From Ashinkailepas kermadecensis (Eukaryota > Arthropoda > Thecostraca > Neolepadidae): 64,000 bases of DNA. Every line of letters begins with the position of its first letter. Position 1 is the stretch's first letter. The position numbers were made by a program, and so were the translations under genes. Below, piece after piece: positions 45,014 to 55,417 of this stretch. The notes below the pieces were generated by a model that saw only the letters and a list, made by a program, of their open reading frames with translations, had not been told where the DNA came from and made no database searches. The stretch spans positions 1 through 64,000 of the forward strand of contig JAOTOM010003693.1 in NCBI GenBank assembly GCA_034440615.1. Direction: 5' to 3'.

Positions 45014-46700
45014 GATCCATTCCATTTTTGGTACACTTTTTGCTGAAATCGGCTTCCAAAATTACAACAAACTTCATTGGGTATTCATCCCCATGGACTA
45101 CACCTTTTTCCTCATTTCTATGTTCTGGCCCCACTGAGCCGACTCCACTCTACAACAAACAAAATCAGGGCACCATAAAGTTGCAGAGGATGTTCTGGAT
45201 GATGACAAATCCCAGACCAGCCAGTTCTTCCAGTGCTGCTCTCTGAGCTGGAAATCTGTCATATTACAGCAAGTTTCACTGGCAATTATTGTTCCTAATG
45301 TAGTGCTGATTTTAAATGTGGCATGCATGCAGAAATGCACACTGGTGATGACCCAAATGGATTGCACTTACCACAAAAATAGTTTTTTCTCTGGTACCTA
45401 TTATTTCATGTAGGAAATTTGAATGAATCTGATCTTCATAACTTGATGAAGTCACTCTCATATCACATCCAGATTCATTTAAATCACCACAAAATTCTCT
45501 GTAAAATATTTTTAGCAGGATATTTTAGGAAGAATGCAGTTGTACCCATGTACATTCACCTACAGATGTTGGTAAATTTGTGCTTGAGGTGTTTTAAACA
45601 TTATTAATTATATTTTGAACTGCCATCTTTACAAGCATAATTAAGGTGATGTGACCACTCATTTGTGGTGTAAAAGTTTACCTTTCAGGTGAAGAGCAAA
45701 ATAATGCTAACAAAGGGGCATTGAGTGAGGTAATATATTATAAAAATGTAAAAAGAACAAAAAACCAAGACCTAACCTAACAAAACATAGCCAAACTGGT
45801 ATGATTGTGCTGTAAGATGGTCATGAGACAAGTATTACGCACAGTTTGCCTCCTTAAAGCAAGCAAATGGGCTAGGTTTGGTTAGATAGTTAGTTTAGGT
45901 TTATTTGATTTGAATTTTTTTTTTAATCTTCCTTAACAATGCCAAAAAAGGTAATAGTTTTTCTTCAAAAGCACCTTACGTTAGGTTAGGTTGGCTCAGA
46001 TTAGGATTTTTTTCTTCATGATTTAGACAAATTTGAGAGAATAAATTGTTTGGTATTTTTCAAATTCCATTCTTTGAATTTTTATCCAAAGGGAGATTAG
46101 GCCACGCTAGGCTAGGTTATATTGTATTCATTTTTGGAACATTAATTTTGATGCAATGTTACCAAACTAAAAGTCCACTTTTTGGTGCTATTTTGCTCAC
46201 AAACTGAAAAGTAAGCATTTGCACAAAGGATCACTGGTCCCATTTTCAATGAAAAAGTCTAGCCAAACTGAGCCTAACCTGCTTTTGAAGAAAACAAGTT
46301 CTTTTACTTTGGAATATGACAAAATCTTCAAAATGCTTCAACTTAAAAACCTTAACCTCACCTAACCTAGCATAACCAAACTATTTTGTTTGTGGTAGAT
46401 GAAAAATATTAGCAAAACTGATTGTGAACCCCTTAAACCACAATAAGATATTATTGAAGTTCAAGGTAACCACAAGACAAGATTTGCACACAATATACCT
46501 CCATGAACCAAGCAAAGTGGTAGGTTTGGCCGAGTTAAGTTGGGTTATGCTCTTGTCGTAAGCTATGATTTTTATAATTGGAGGGGAATTTTGGCCTGGC
46601 CTGACATGTTTAGTGGGCCACCACAAGAAACATTAACTACCTGACCATATTTTGGCATTTAGCTGTACCATCGTTCCCATCTTCCTCCAACACCGAGGGA
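45014..46700. other. AT-rich intronic block with scattered TTAGG/CCTAA runs
   Basis: No gene is supported. Short CCTAA/TTAGG runs occur at about 45770-45783, 45984-45998, 46103-46117 and 46355-46372. A similar run lies at 28558-28582. Frames on either strand are under 90 codons and lack domains. Confidence 0.4.
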
Positions 46701-46881
46701 CATCTTGACGCGCAAAAGCTATTATCCGTACTTCAACTTGTACCTCTTTATGTCACGCAATTCTGCTTTATGCTTGGCACAGCCACAATTCACCTTCCTT
46801 CATGGTACAAAGTGGTCGACCTTCCCATCGCTCCAGCTGCTCCCACGGGCGAAAAAAATAACATCCTTTATACCTATTGGC

Positions 46882-47065
46882 GAATTGATGGTTGAAATCA
46901 GCCAACCCGTGTGCTAAGGTCATGGGAAACCATTTAAGCCTCTTTAGTTTTCTCGACACCTTGATATATCACAGAATTGATGGTTGAAATCAGCCAACCC
47001 GTGTGCTAAGGTCATGGGAAACCATTTAAGCCATCAGTTATAGTTGTTCTCGACACCTTGATGAT
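46882..47065. repeat. Direct duplication, period 92 bp
   Basis: GAATTGATGGTTGAAATCAG CCAACCCGTGTGCTAAGGTC ATGGGAAACCATTTAAGCC starts at 46882 and again at 46974. The two are identical over about 58 bp, followed by related CTCGACACCTTGAT sequence in both copies. Confidence 0.9.
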
Positions 47066-47292
47066 ATCACAGAAAAATACACAGCTAGCCGCGGATCCAT
47101 CAATGTAAGTGGTAATATTGTGGGTATCCGTGGTGGTATGTTTGACAAAATTGTCTTCGTGTTGATTTCCTGTTTTATTTCACGGATTATTACGCGAATT
47201 ACCGGCAAGCAGATGTCTTTTACTTTCATGAGGTCCTTGTCCAGGACCAGATTCTCCTTGGTTCAAACAGGTGATTTAGTCAGGTTGACCGC

Positions 47293-47383
47293 GCCACAAT
47301 TGTCGGTTGGTTAGTTGGTTGGTTATTTGAGTTTTAAGGCGCATCGACCAGGTTTGGTCATTTAGCGCCCAGCCACAATTGTC
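47293..47383 (-). mobile_element. Ultra-short TAAC-tailed retroinsertion with 12-bp TSD
   Basis: A 67-bp body (47305-47371) is flanked by perfect repeats GCCACAATTGTC at 47293-47304 and 47372-47383. On the minus strand the body is GGGCGCTAAATGACCAAACC TGGTCGATGCGCCTTAAAAC TCAAATAACCAACC. This is a diverged form (AACC instead of AACT tail) of the same 3' end. Confidence 0.9.
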
Positions 47384-47908
47384 ACACATGAGACAGCTCG
47401 CTGCTCTCTCATCGACATACCGCCGACGTCTATGGAAATTTAACATTGGCCGCCACCTGCGCCGCTGTTTTTTTTTCAGCCGGTGGCTGACTCGAAGGGA
47501 CGTCACCACTATATAATATGTGCCGTTTGCCAATTTAAACTAGCCAAAAATAGGATCCTGCCATGATTAATTTCTCCAAAAATATGTTTTTAAAAAAACT
47601 TGGGAAGAGAAAGCCGGTCAGTCCTTGGCTGTCTCATTAGAGCCTTCCGTGTCCATTTAGCTGACACCGGCGTGCGTCGGCGTGTCGCCGGCTTTTTTCA
47701 CCTCTGCAGAGAGCCATACGCGAGTATATATATATATCTGGAGCAAGGTCTCTCGCATACATACTTGGTTAACACGACAGCATATTCGGCGTTTATAACC
47801 TTTCTCTGTGTGTCTTCGTATGTTCGGATCCTTTTTCGGTTACATGCAAAATATTTAACTATTAATATTCGGTCTATGCAAGGCATTACCAAATGTTAAC
47901 ATTTATTC

Positions 47909-47940
47909 CGACGTTTCAACCCACTTGGGCCATTAGCAAG
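47909..47940 (-). ncRNA. Degenerate hammerhead-ribozyme-like motif of the Penelope element
   Basis: On the minus strand: CTAATGGCCCAAGTGGGTTG then AAACGTC. This lines up with hammerhead core CUGANGA, stem II (CCCA/TGGG) and GAAAC-GUC. The first core box is degraded (CTAATGG). Penelope-like elements are known to carry hammerheads, which supports the reading. Confidence 0.45.
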
Positions 47941-48128
47941 GTTCGGCAGTTGTTCAAAACATTGCATTATTTTGCACCACAAAATATTCAACAAATGGAT
48001 AAACAAATATCGATGAGATAAACATCGTTATCCTTGTTGAAGAACACTTCCACTTCTGTGTTAACTTCTACTTCTATTTCCATTTTCGTTTCAAGCAACA
48101 ATGACCACTCCCCCTTCCCGATGGTTCA

Positions 48129-48503
48129 TCACTGCACCATCACTCTATCATATAGTGGGAGTTGTGTCAGCTGCTTGGTTTGTATGTTGATGATAGGTGC
48201 GGTGTGCCTAATGTACAGTGTTTCTAATGCTGTGAGTCTTCTGTGGTCGTTGCATCGTGCGAATATAGTGGTGTTGGATGTCAGGATATCTCGTGTAATG
48301 ACGGTGTTGTGGTGGTCCTGAAAGTGTTTCTTGGGGGCCCCCTCCTGCAAATGCATCGTCAAACCTCTGCTCATCGAAGTTGTCGTCAGACTAATGTAGT
48401 ATACCTCACGGGTTGCACAGTCCCCGGATTTGCATTGAAACCGGTAAACTACATTGGTCTGCTTCAGAGTTGAGGGCGTGTGGGATGCATTGTTTTTCAC
48501 CAA
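48129..48503 (-). pseudogene. Penelope GIY-YIG endonuclease region
   Basis: The frame gives TNVVYRFQCKSGDC, then VYYISLTTTSMSRGLTMHLQ, then an ALETLYIRHTAPIIN C-terminus. Penelope endonucleases have a YIG-T-x-x-x-L-S-R-R-L-x-x-H core here. In this copy the Gly of YIG is Ser and one Arg is Gly, so activity is unlikely. It is open for 124 codons and is followed by about 240 bp of 3' non-coding sequence. Confidence 0.82.
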
Positions 48504-48799
48504 ATCACCAGGCAGGACGTTTTCGGATTCATGTAATATATTGTGAGGCGAATCTTTTGGTTATGGCCGATAGACCTACAATTCCGCATCACTTTGTGCC
48601 TGATGACTTTTTGTCGTCAGCCTTCCATGCTGAAGTCAGCGTATTCTTGTAGAATACTACCAATTCATCTGCTCTGGCTGTACTTTTTTGGACATATAGT
48701 TATTTAGTATCGTATGCACAACGGCATCGAAGTCGGAATTTCGGTAGCCATTAATTATCAGGATCGGACGTTCCCTCTCTAATTCTCCGTGAGCAAATG

Positions 48800-49870
48800 G
48801 CTAGGTAGAACAATTTGTGAACGCTCTCCTTGCATGCAATCTAATTACGCTTAGCTTGTATGAGTCGGTGTAGTCCCCTTCTCCATTCATGCATCTGCCC
48901 AAATCAGTTAGTTTCCTGTAAACGTCTGTCTCCACGTTTCCACCACTTATGTCCACCGTAAGATCTAAGAAGACCTTAAGACCGTAAGATCGTAAGCTTC
49001 TTGTCCACACCACGGTCCATAGTAAAATTAAATCCTGAATGGTACCTTAATTCATGCTGAATGGAGATTAAGCTCTCATCGGTATCCACGTTGAGGAAAA
49101 TGTCATCCACGTACCTGTAATACATTGGAGGCCTGGCATTAGGACACTCCAAAACCTCATTTTCCACTGACATGTAGGCTTGCACGAACAGTACACCTAA
49201 CGTGGAGCCCATGGCCACACCATCCACCTGTAAGTATATGTTACCTTCGGGGCATATAAAGTGCGCTTCTGTGATTCATGCTCGTAGTAAGCCCTCCATG
49301 ATGCGTTCGGGAAGCTTTGTCGGTCTGGGCACCTCATGGTTGTAAACATATTGCAGAATAATTTGTATCGTCCTTTCCACCGGGACATTAGTGAAAAGGC
49401 TTTCTACACCTAGCGAAGTCAGAAGTCTTCTAGCGAAGTCTTCGGTTGTTTTGCACGTAGAATATCGACAAATCCCGCTATGGATCGTATAATGTGCTTG
49501 GAGGGGAGACACGGAGCAATTATTTCGTTCAGCTTTTTGGCGACTTGGTATGTCGGCTCGGGAATCTGAGATATTATTGGCCTGATGGGCGTCCCGGATT
49601 TATGGGTTTTAATGTTGCCGTTCAGATAACCCGGGTTATACTCACCAACAACTCTCTGTGAATGCACCGCATCTACTTCGGCATTGGCTGCATCAATGAG
49701 CTTGTTCACCTTAACTTTTAGCGCTGCTGTGGGATCTCTGGTGATTTGTCTAAACTTTGTGACATCGGACAATATTTATCGTACCTTCACTAGGTAAGCT
49801 AGTTTATCCAAGACGACAAAGATGGAGCTTTTGTCCGCCTTTCTGATGACGATGCTGTCATTTTGTCGCA
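48800..49870 (-). pseudogene. Penelope-type reverse transcriptase, frameshifted
   Basis: Recognised blocks in transcript order are GYLNGNIKTHKSGTPIRPII, SQIPEPTYQVAKKLNEII, SLFTNVPVERTIQIILQYV, VDGVAMGSTLGVLFVQAYM, YRYVDDIFL and VFLDLTVDISGGNVETDVYR. GNIKTHK, the ADK block, SLFTNVP, DGVAMGS and YVDD are Penelope RT landmarks. The YVDD catalytic Asp pair is intact. Frame changes are needed near 49440 (next to a small CTAGCGAAGTC duplication), near 49270 and near 49000. A stop lies in the frame upstream of ILSDVTKF. Confidence 0.87.
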
Positions 49871-50214
49871 GCTCTCGGGCTGCCCTTCTCAACTGCCTCA
49901 GCCACTGGCTGCCACAGTCAGGGCAATGAACGGCTCGATCACCGGCCGACCAAGCCGTGGAGTGTGTGAGTCGATCTCATGGTCACCAGGATCTGGTGAC
50001 CTAGGGTCAGCAGGACCATACTTTACGCAGGAGTTTCCCCTGTTTCCACAAGCCATGCGAGATAAATACATTACAGGAAGCCGAAAGCACATGTCTCTGA
50101 CCTCGAAACTTAGGTACGCATTTGCAGGTCGTCGAGAACCATCGTGCTTCAAAATTAGGATACAATCCACCTTCGGACTCGATCAGGACGCCGAGAACCT
50201 TCCTGTCCAGTTTT

Positions 50215-50520
50215 AAGTCAGACTGAACTACCCAGCTCAGCTACCCACTCTGTTGACCAACTTGCGTAACTTGAACTCAACACTTTGACGAGTACGACTC
50301 CGGCGTGGTGACCATGACACTCTGAACCGGACAACCTTCTTCCAGGTGAAGGCCGTGCTGCACCCACCCATCCAGGTGGACCGGATCGACCGGGCGTGAG
50401 CCTTCAAAGGCTTCACATTGCCACAAGAGCACGAAGGTCCCCTGACATGCCGGAAAGCTTTCATACAAGTCACCGTCTCATAACATTACATTGTTTCTGA
50501 TGTTTCCTTGCAAGATATCG
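50215..50520. other. GC-rich patch of unknown origin
   Basis: On the plus strand, two adjacent frames give EYDSGVVTMTL and LNRTTFFQVKAVLHPPIQVD. They look like one peptide broken by a frameshift. No domain could be assigned, and splice sites are not convincing. It may be a relic of a coding gene or mobile element. Confidence 0.25.
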
Positions 50521-50599
50521 GAATGATCTCATCCCACATAATTATAACCATTGGTATGGCTACCGAACCGAGGAGCTAGGTGTTCTTTTTTTGACCCGT

Positions 50600-50930
50600 T
50601 ACATTTTTATTCGTCTGCAGATGCGTTTTTGGGCTCCAGTAAATGTTTTGTTAGGGTCCAATCCCATTTGTGAGACCCCAACTCTTTCTTTAGAACTTTG
50701 TTGTTTTCTTGTGCACCCACAATATTTTGTAGGTATAGGCGTGTTTTCGAGGACCCCGATGTGTTTACTTAGCACCCAGTCTTTTGTTTCTTCTGTAGGA
50801 CCATGCCGCTTTTTCAGGGCCCCAGACTGTTTTTGAGGCCCGCAATCCCATGGCCCCGGTGTGCCTTGAGGGCCTCCGTTGTACTTCTTTTTAGCTCCCG
50901 GTGTGTTTATTTAGAGCTGCCACATATGTT
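50600..50930. repeat. Degenerate GGGCCCC-GATTTT-type array, left part
   Basis: Irregularly spaced repetitions (about 28-35 bp) of a G/C-rich cluster followed by a T-run, e.g. GGGACCATGCCGCTTTTTCA GGGCCC. It looks continuous with 52790-55110 if the palindromic MITE pair is removed. Confidence 0.6.
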
Positions 50931-50934
50931 TGAA

Positions 50935-51854
50935 CACGCGCCCTGGAGGGCCTCTGAGAATTACGCGCACTGGAGGGGGGGGGGCGGATTCCGCCCCCCC
51001 TAAGATCTCGGCTCCTAGTAAAGCTGGAGGAACGAAATTCGCAGGGTCGATGGGCACGGTAGTGAACTCTATTGTGTGCAATTTTCATGACCTTAGGTCA
51101 ATATCTTCAAGGTCAAATGAGGTCAGATTGGCAAAATTTTCCGGTTTTGCGTGGCTTGGCTTGTCATCGTTATGGATCGCTGTCATTGTGTTTAAATGCT
51201 CAAAAATGGGCATCAATGATGTTTTGGACATTACTAATGATGCAATGCAGATGCTAGACCCGACATTTGACCTCAGGTCACCTATATAGCACCACTTTAC
51301 CAGGTCAGTTACCTGTTCCAGTTACCGGAACCGGCCGCCCGCCCGATTGCTCCGTCGGGCAGCTCGGAGCAATCGGCTTCGTGAAGAAGGGAGTAAAGTA
51401 CATGAATAAAGTATGTCAACACAATGACAAACAGTACAAATGACAACCAGTAGTGCATTTATGGCAACATTCCAGTTTTTTTCAAGTTTGGTTCCATTAA
51501 CCTGTCATGAACTTGACCTGACTTGACCTTGGTGACCTAACATGACCTTGAAACTATACAGCATATCAATATGCATCAAACAAGTCGCTAGTGTTGCCTA
51601 GAACACTTCCCTTTTGTCAGTATACTGGAAGCGCATCAGCGCCGATTTTTTTGGTCTGGCGCTATAACATTTTTTTACTTTAGCGGCCCCTAACTTGAAA
51701 AATGTTCGGCCGATTTCCATTTTCTTGCTTTAAACGACGCGCCGTTCATTTCTAAGCAGGTACACCGAAAATTGCGTATATCGACCGGTAAAATCTGCAG
51801 TTATTTGCGAAAAACCGGAGGGGTGGGCGGATTTCGCCCCCTCCAGTGCGCGTG
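50935..51854 (-). mobile_element. TTAA-flanked MITE, copy I (reverse arm of palindrome)
   Basis: A 920-bp element in reverse orientation. Outer end: TGAA (50931-50934, one change from TTAA) then CACGCGCCCTGGAGGGCC. Inner end abuts TTAA at 51855-51858. Terminal inverted repeat CACGCGC(A/C)CTGGAGGG and a subterminal GGGGCGGATTCCGCC block match copies II and III. Four TGACCT half-sites lie at 51514-51548, with spacings 4, 3 and 4. A 79-codon ORF shared with copy II (SLWIAVIVFKCSKMGINDVL) is disrupted in copy III, so it is probably not a gene. Confidence 0.88.
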
Positions 51855-51858
51855 TTAA

Positions 51859-52777
51859 CACGCGCACTGGAGGGGGCGAAATCCGCCCACCCCTCCGGTT
51901 TTTCGCAAATAACTGCAGATTTTACCGGTCGATATACGCGATTTTCGGTGTACCTGCTTAAACATGAACGGCGCGTCGTTTCAAGCAAGAAAAATGGAAA
52001 TCTGCCGAAAATTTTTCAAGTTAGGGGCCGCTAAAGTCAAAAAATGTTATAGCGCCAGACCACAAAAATCGGCGCTGATGCGCTTCCAGTATACTGACAA
52101 AATGGAAGTGTTCTAGGCAACACTAGCGACTTGTTTGATGCATATTGATATGCTGTATAGTTTCAAGGTCATATTAGGCCACTAAGGTCAAGTCAGGTCA
52201 AGTTCATGACAGGTTAATGGAACCAAACTTGATCAACTGGAATGTTGCCATAAATTGACTACTGGTTGTCATTTGTACTGTTTCTCATTGCGTTTCCATA
52301 CTTTATTCATGTACTTCACTCCCTTCTTCACGAAGCCGATTGCTCCGAGCTGCCCGACGGAGCAGTCGGGCGGGCGGCCGGTTCCGGTAACTGGAACAGG
52401 TAACTGACCTGATAAAGTGGTGCTATATAGCTGACCTGAGGTCAAATGTTGGGTCTAGCATCTGCATTGCATCATTAGTAATGTCCAAAACATCATTGAT
52501 GCCCATTTTTGAGCATTTAAACACAATCACAGCGATCCATAGCGATGACAAGCCAAGCCACGCAAAACCGGAAAATTTTGACAATCTGACCTCATTTGAC
52601 CTTGAAGATATTGACCTAAGGTCACGAAAATTGCACACAAGAGAGTTCACTACCGTGCCCATCCACCCTGCGAATTTCGTTCCTCCAGCTTTACTAGGAG
52701 CCGAGATCTTAGGGGGGGGCGGAATCCGCCCCCCCCCTCCAGTGCGCGTAATTCTCAGAGGCCCTCCAGGGCGCGTG
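51859..52777 (+). mobile_element. TTAA-flanked MITE, copy II (forward arm of palindrome)
   Basis: A 919-bp element between TTAA 51855-51858 and TTAA 52778-52781. It is the near-perfect reverse complement of copy I, sharing the central TTAA, so the two form a head-to-head palindrome. Left end CACGCGCACTGGAGGG; right end GCCCTCCAGGGCGCGTG. No transposase is present. Confidence 0.9.
52166..52206 (+). promoter_or_regulatory. AGGTCA half-site cluster in MITE copy II
   Basis: AGGTCA at 52166, AGGCCA at 52176, AGGTCA at 52185 and 52195, then AGTTCA at 52201: spacings 4, 3, 4, 0 as in copy III. Everted pairs TGACCTGAGGTCA (52432-52444) and TGACCTAAGGTCA (52612-52624) lie in the same element. Nuclear-receptor binding is inferred from motif identity only. 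Confidence 0.55.
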
Positions 52778-52789
52778 TTAAGGCCTTGC

Positions 52790-55110
52790 TGCTTTTTGCG
52801 AGGCTCGATAAGCCTTGGAGTGCCCGATGCATTTTCGGCCTCCCGTTATGCTCTTAGGGTCCTACTGTGTTTATTCGGGACTCTTGATCGCACACTTGTG
52901 GGACCCCATCACGATTTTGGGGGCTCCGTATGATTTCTCGGGGTCCAGGTGCGACCAATCAGGCCCAGGCGCGTGGTTCCGTGGGGAGCCGATGCAAGTT
53001 TTCCAGGCTCGACGATATTTTTCGTGACTTCTTCTGAACTGTTGAAACTTCGAGTCCATGCCTGATTTTTTCTTCGTCACCGGGCACCATATTTTTGTGT
53101 CCCGCCGCGCGATTTTTCCAGCTGCGGTATGTTTCTTCCGAGCCGTACGACATTTTTCAAAGGAATCTGGTGTTATGTTTGGGTCTCCGAAATAATTTTC
53201 CTTGCTCGGACAATTATGCTTCGATATTTCTCAATTTTTTTAGGGCTCCGGCTTGATTTTTGTCCAGCCTCGATTCCATTTTTTGGGCTTGCAGAGGGAA
53301 ATTTTTGATGCTCCGACCCGTGTTTTTGTGAATACCGACCTGAATGTTGAGTCCCGAGCGCGATATTTAGGGAGCTCGGCGCGAGTTCGCGGGGGGGGGC
53401 GACGCGGTACTTAACTGAGCCCCAGCGCGGTTTTGGTCGGCCCCAGCGCAAATTTTCGAGGTCCCGGTACGATATTTTTTTGTGTGCACGCTGCATTAAT
53501 TTAGAGCACCCTATGCGAATTCTGGGACCCGACGCGAATTTACGGGTCCCCAGCGCGAATTTTGGGGACCCCGGCGCGCTTCTGGGAGTCCACCCCTTTA
53601 TGAGGGGGGGGGACACATTCCTCTTTGGCACGCTACTGCTGCTGCTCAACGAGTTTTTTTTTCAGCCGATGGTACCCTTCAGAGTAGAAGGGCCCATCGG
53701 ATAACTTTTTTTTCGGGACCTGCTCTGAATTTTCCGGTACATGGGTCGATTCGATTGAATCCCTGTGTGCTTTTTGGGGTCGAGTTCTATTTTGTGTAAG
53801 CCTTCTACGCGATATTTTTGCCTTTTGGGCCCGGTACTATTCTTCGGGTTCCAGGTGCGATTTTTTTTGGCGCCCCGACAATCTTCTTTTTAGGGGCCCG
53901 ACGCGGTAATTTGGGTCCTTGGGTCTTTTGGATCTAATTTGTGTAGGCGTAGAGTGACATTCCGGATAGGAATTGATTTTGGGGAAGCCAGCTGCGGTGA
54001 TCCGGCGCAATATTTTGGCCCCCAGTGAGATTTGCAAGGACAGCGGCGTAGAACTTTTGGGTCTAAGTGCGGTTTTTGGCCCCGTCGTCATTTGTTAGGA
54101 TCCCCAGCGTGAGTTTTGGTGGCCTCCCCACTAAGGGGAACAGGGGCAAAACGTTTTGGGGGCTTTTTGAGAATTTGTTGGAATCCCAGAGTGAACTTTC
54201 ACGTCCGGACCGTTTTTTGTTGTTGTTGTACCGATTCATCTTTTGTGGTCCTGATAAGATTTTGGAGCACAGGTGCGACCTGTCGAGCCCCGAGCGTGAT
54301 TTGCAGGGGCCCGGATACGAGTTTTTGGTACTCCCAGGCTCAGCTTGATTTTCATGGTCTGACTTCTTGGGACCTCAACGCGATTTTCAGGGGCACGATC
54401 TTTTGGGTCTCGGTGTGATTTGCATGGACCCGCTCGTCTTTTTGGGGCACAACGTTATTGTCATGAGCCACGGCGAGACTTCGTGGCCTCCAGCGTGATT
54501 TTCAGGGCCCTATCCCGACCTTTGGAGGCCCCGGCGTGATTTTTGTGGGCCCCGGCTCGACTTATCGGGGGCTTCGGTGCGACTTTTTTGGGGCCTCAGC
54601 GGTATTTTCAGGTGCTCCGATCCAACTTTTGGAGCCCTACCGTCATTGTTGTGGCCTGGATAGATTCTTGAAGCGCCAAGTGTGATTTTCAGTGACCTTG
54701 GTGCGATTGTGTGGGCCCCCAGCTTCATTTCATTCGGGGCCCTGCGCGACTTTTTGGGAACAAAATATACTTGTTATGGACCCTCGTGCGATTTTTTTCG
54801 GGGGGGCAGCGTTATTTTCAGGGGCCCCGGTCCCACCCTTTGGAGCCCCAGCGTCATTTGTATGGGCCCCGGAACGATTCTTGTGGGCTAAATTTGTTTT
54901 TCAGGCGCCCTGGGGCGATTTTTGGGGCCCTAGTGTTATGTACAGGCCTTCGGCTTACTTTCTGGGCCTCAATACGATTTTTAGGGGCCCCAGTGGGATT
55001 TTTAGGGAGCCTGACGCAATTTTCTGAAACTCGGCGAGATTCTTGGGGGGGGGCCCACAACCTCTCACGGGGGAGTGAGGGGGGAGAGGTGGCAGCTGCC
55101 ACAATGCCTC
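52790..55110. repeat. Degenerate GGGCCCC-GATTTT-type array, main part
   Basis: About 2.3 kb of highly diverged short-period sequence. Typical pieces are GGGCCCCGGCGTGATTTTTG, GGGGCCCCAGTGGGATTTTT and GGGCCTCAGCGGTATTTTCA. Spacing varies from about 26 to 38 bp, so it is an old or poorly homogenised array. It ends at CCTCCCTTCGGTACGCCACT (about 55110-55130), a terminus-like sequence. The frames rich in FRGP or FGGP are artefacts. Confidence 0.7.
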
Positions 55111-55139
55111 CCTCCCTTCGGTACGCCACTGGTGCATAT

Positions 55140-55143
<4 letters not shown>

Positions 55144-55194
<51 letters not shown>

Positions 55195-55215
55195 TATGGA
55201 TATACATATATACAT
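55144..55215. repeat. TA microsatellite
   Basis: About 23 TA units followed by interrupted TA/CATA sequence. Confidence 0.95.
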
Positions 55216-55417
55216 AGGCATGCCTCCTTCTTACCTACATTCCAGCATGATGCCGTATTTCCACTATGCAGATAATAGGCACCCAGGAGCCAATTGCATT
55301 GGTGTGCGATACTGACCTTGGTTCGGCTTTGCGATGTACGTGCAATCAGGGGATATTACCTAACGCTTAACGGGGTGGTTTTGGGCAGCCATGTGTCCCC
55401 AAGACCATGATCAGCTG

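Larger units (their letters stand above)
47880..49900 (-). mobile_element. Penelope-like element, 5'-truncated and decayed
   Basis: This minus-strand retroelement reads in order: an N-terminal RT segment RKADKSSIFVVLDKLAYLV (about 49800-49860), RT core (49420-48800), linker, and GIY-YIG endonuclease region (48500-48130). The 3' non-coding part contains a hammerhead-like motif at 47909-47940. Order and motifs are those of canonical Penelope elements. In-frame stop TAA near 49783 and several frameshifts show it is inactive. No terminal repeats were delimited, so the ends are approximate. Confidence 0.85.

Noticed and set aside
50935..52777. 79-codon ORF conserved in both arms of the MITE palindrome
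   Set aside because: The arms are near-identical DNA, so conservation is trivial; the third copy at 19.7-19.96 kb has stops in this frame.
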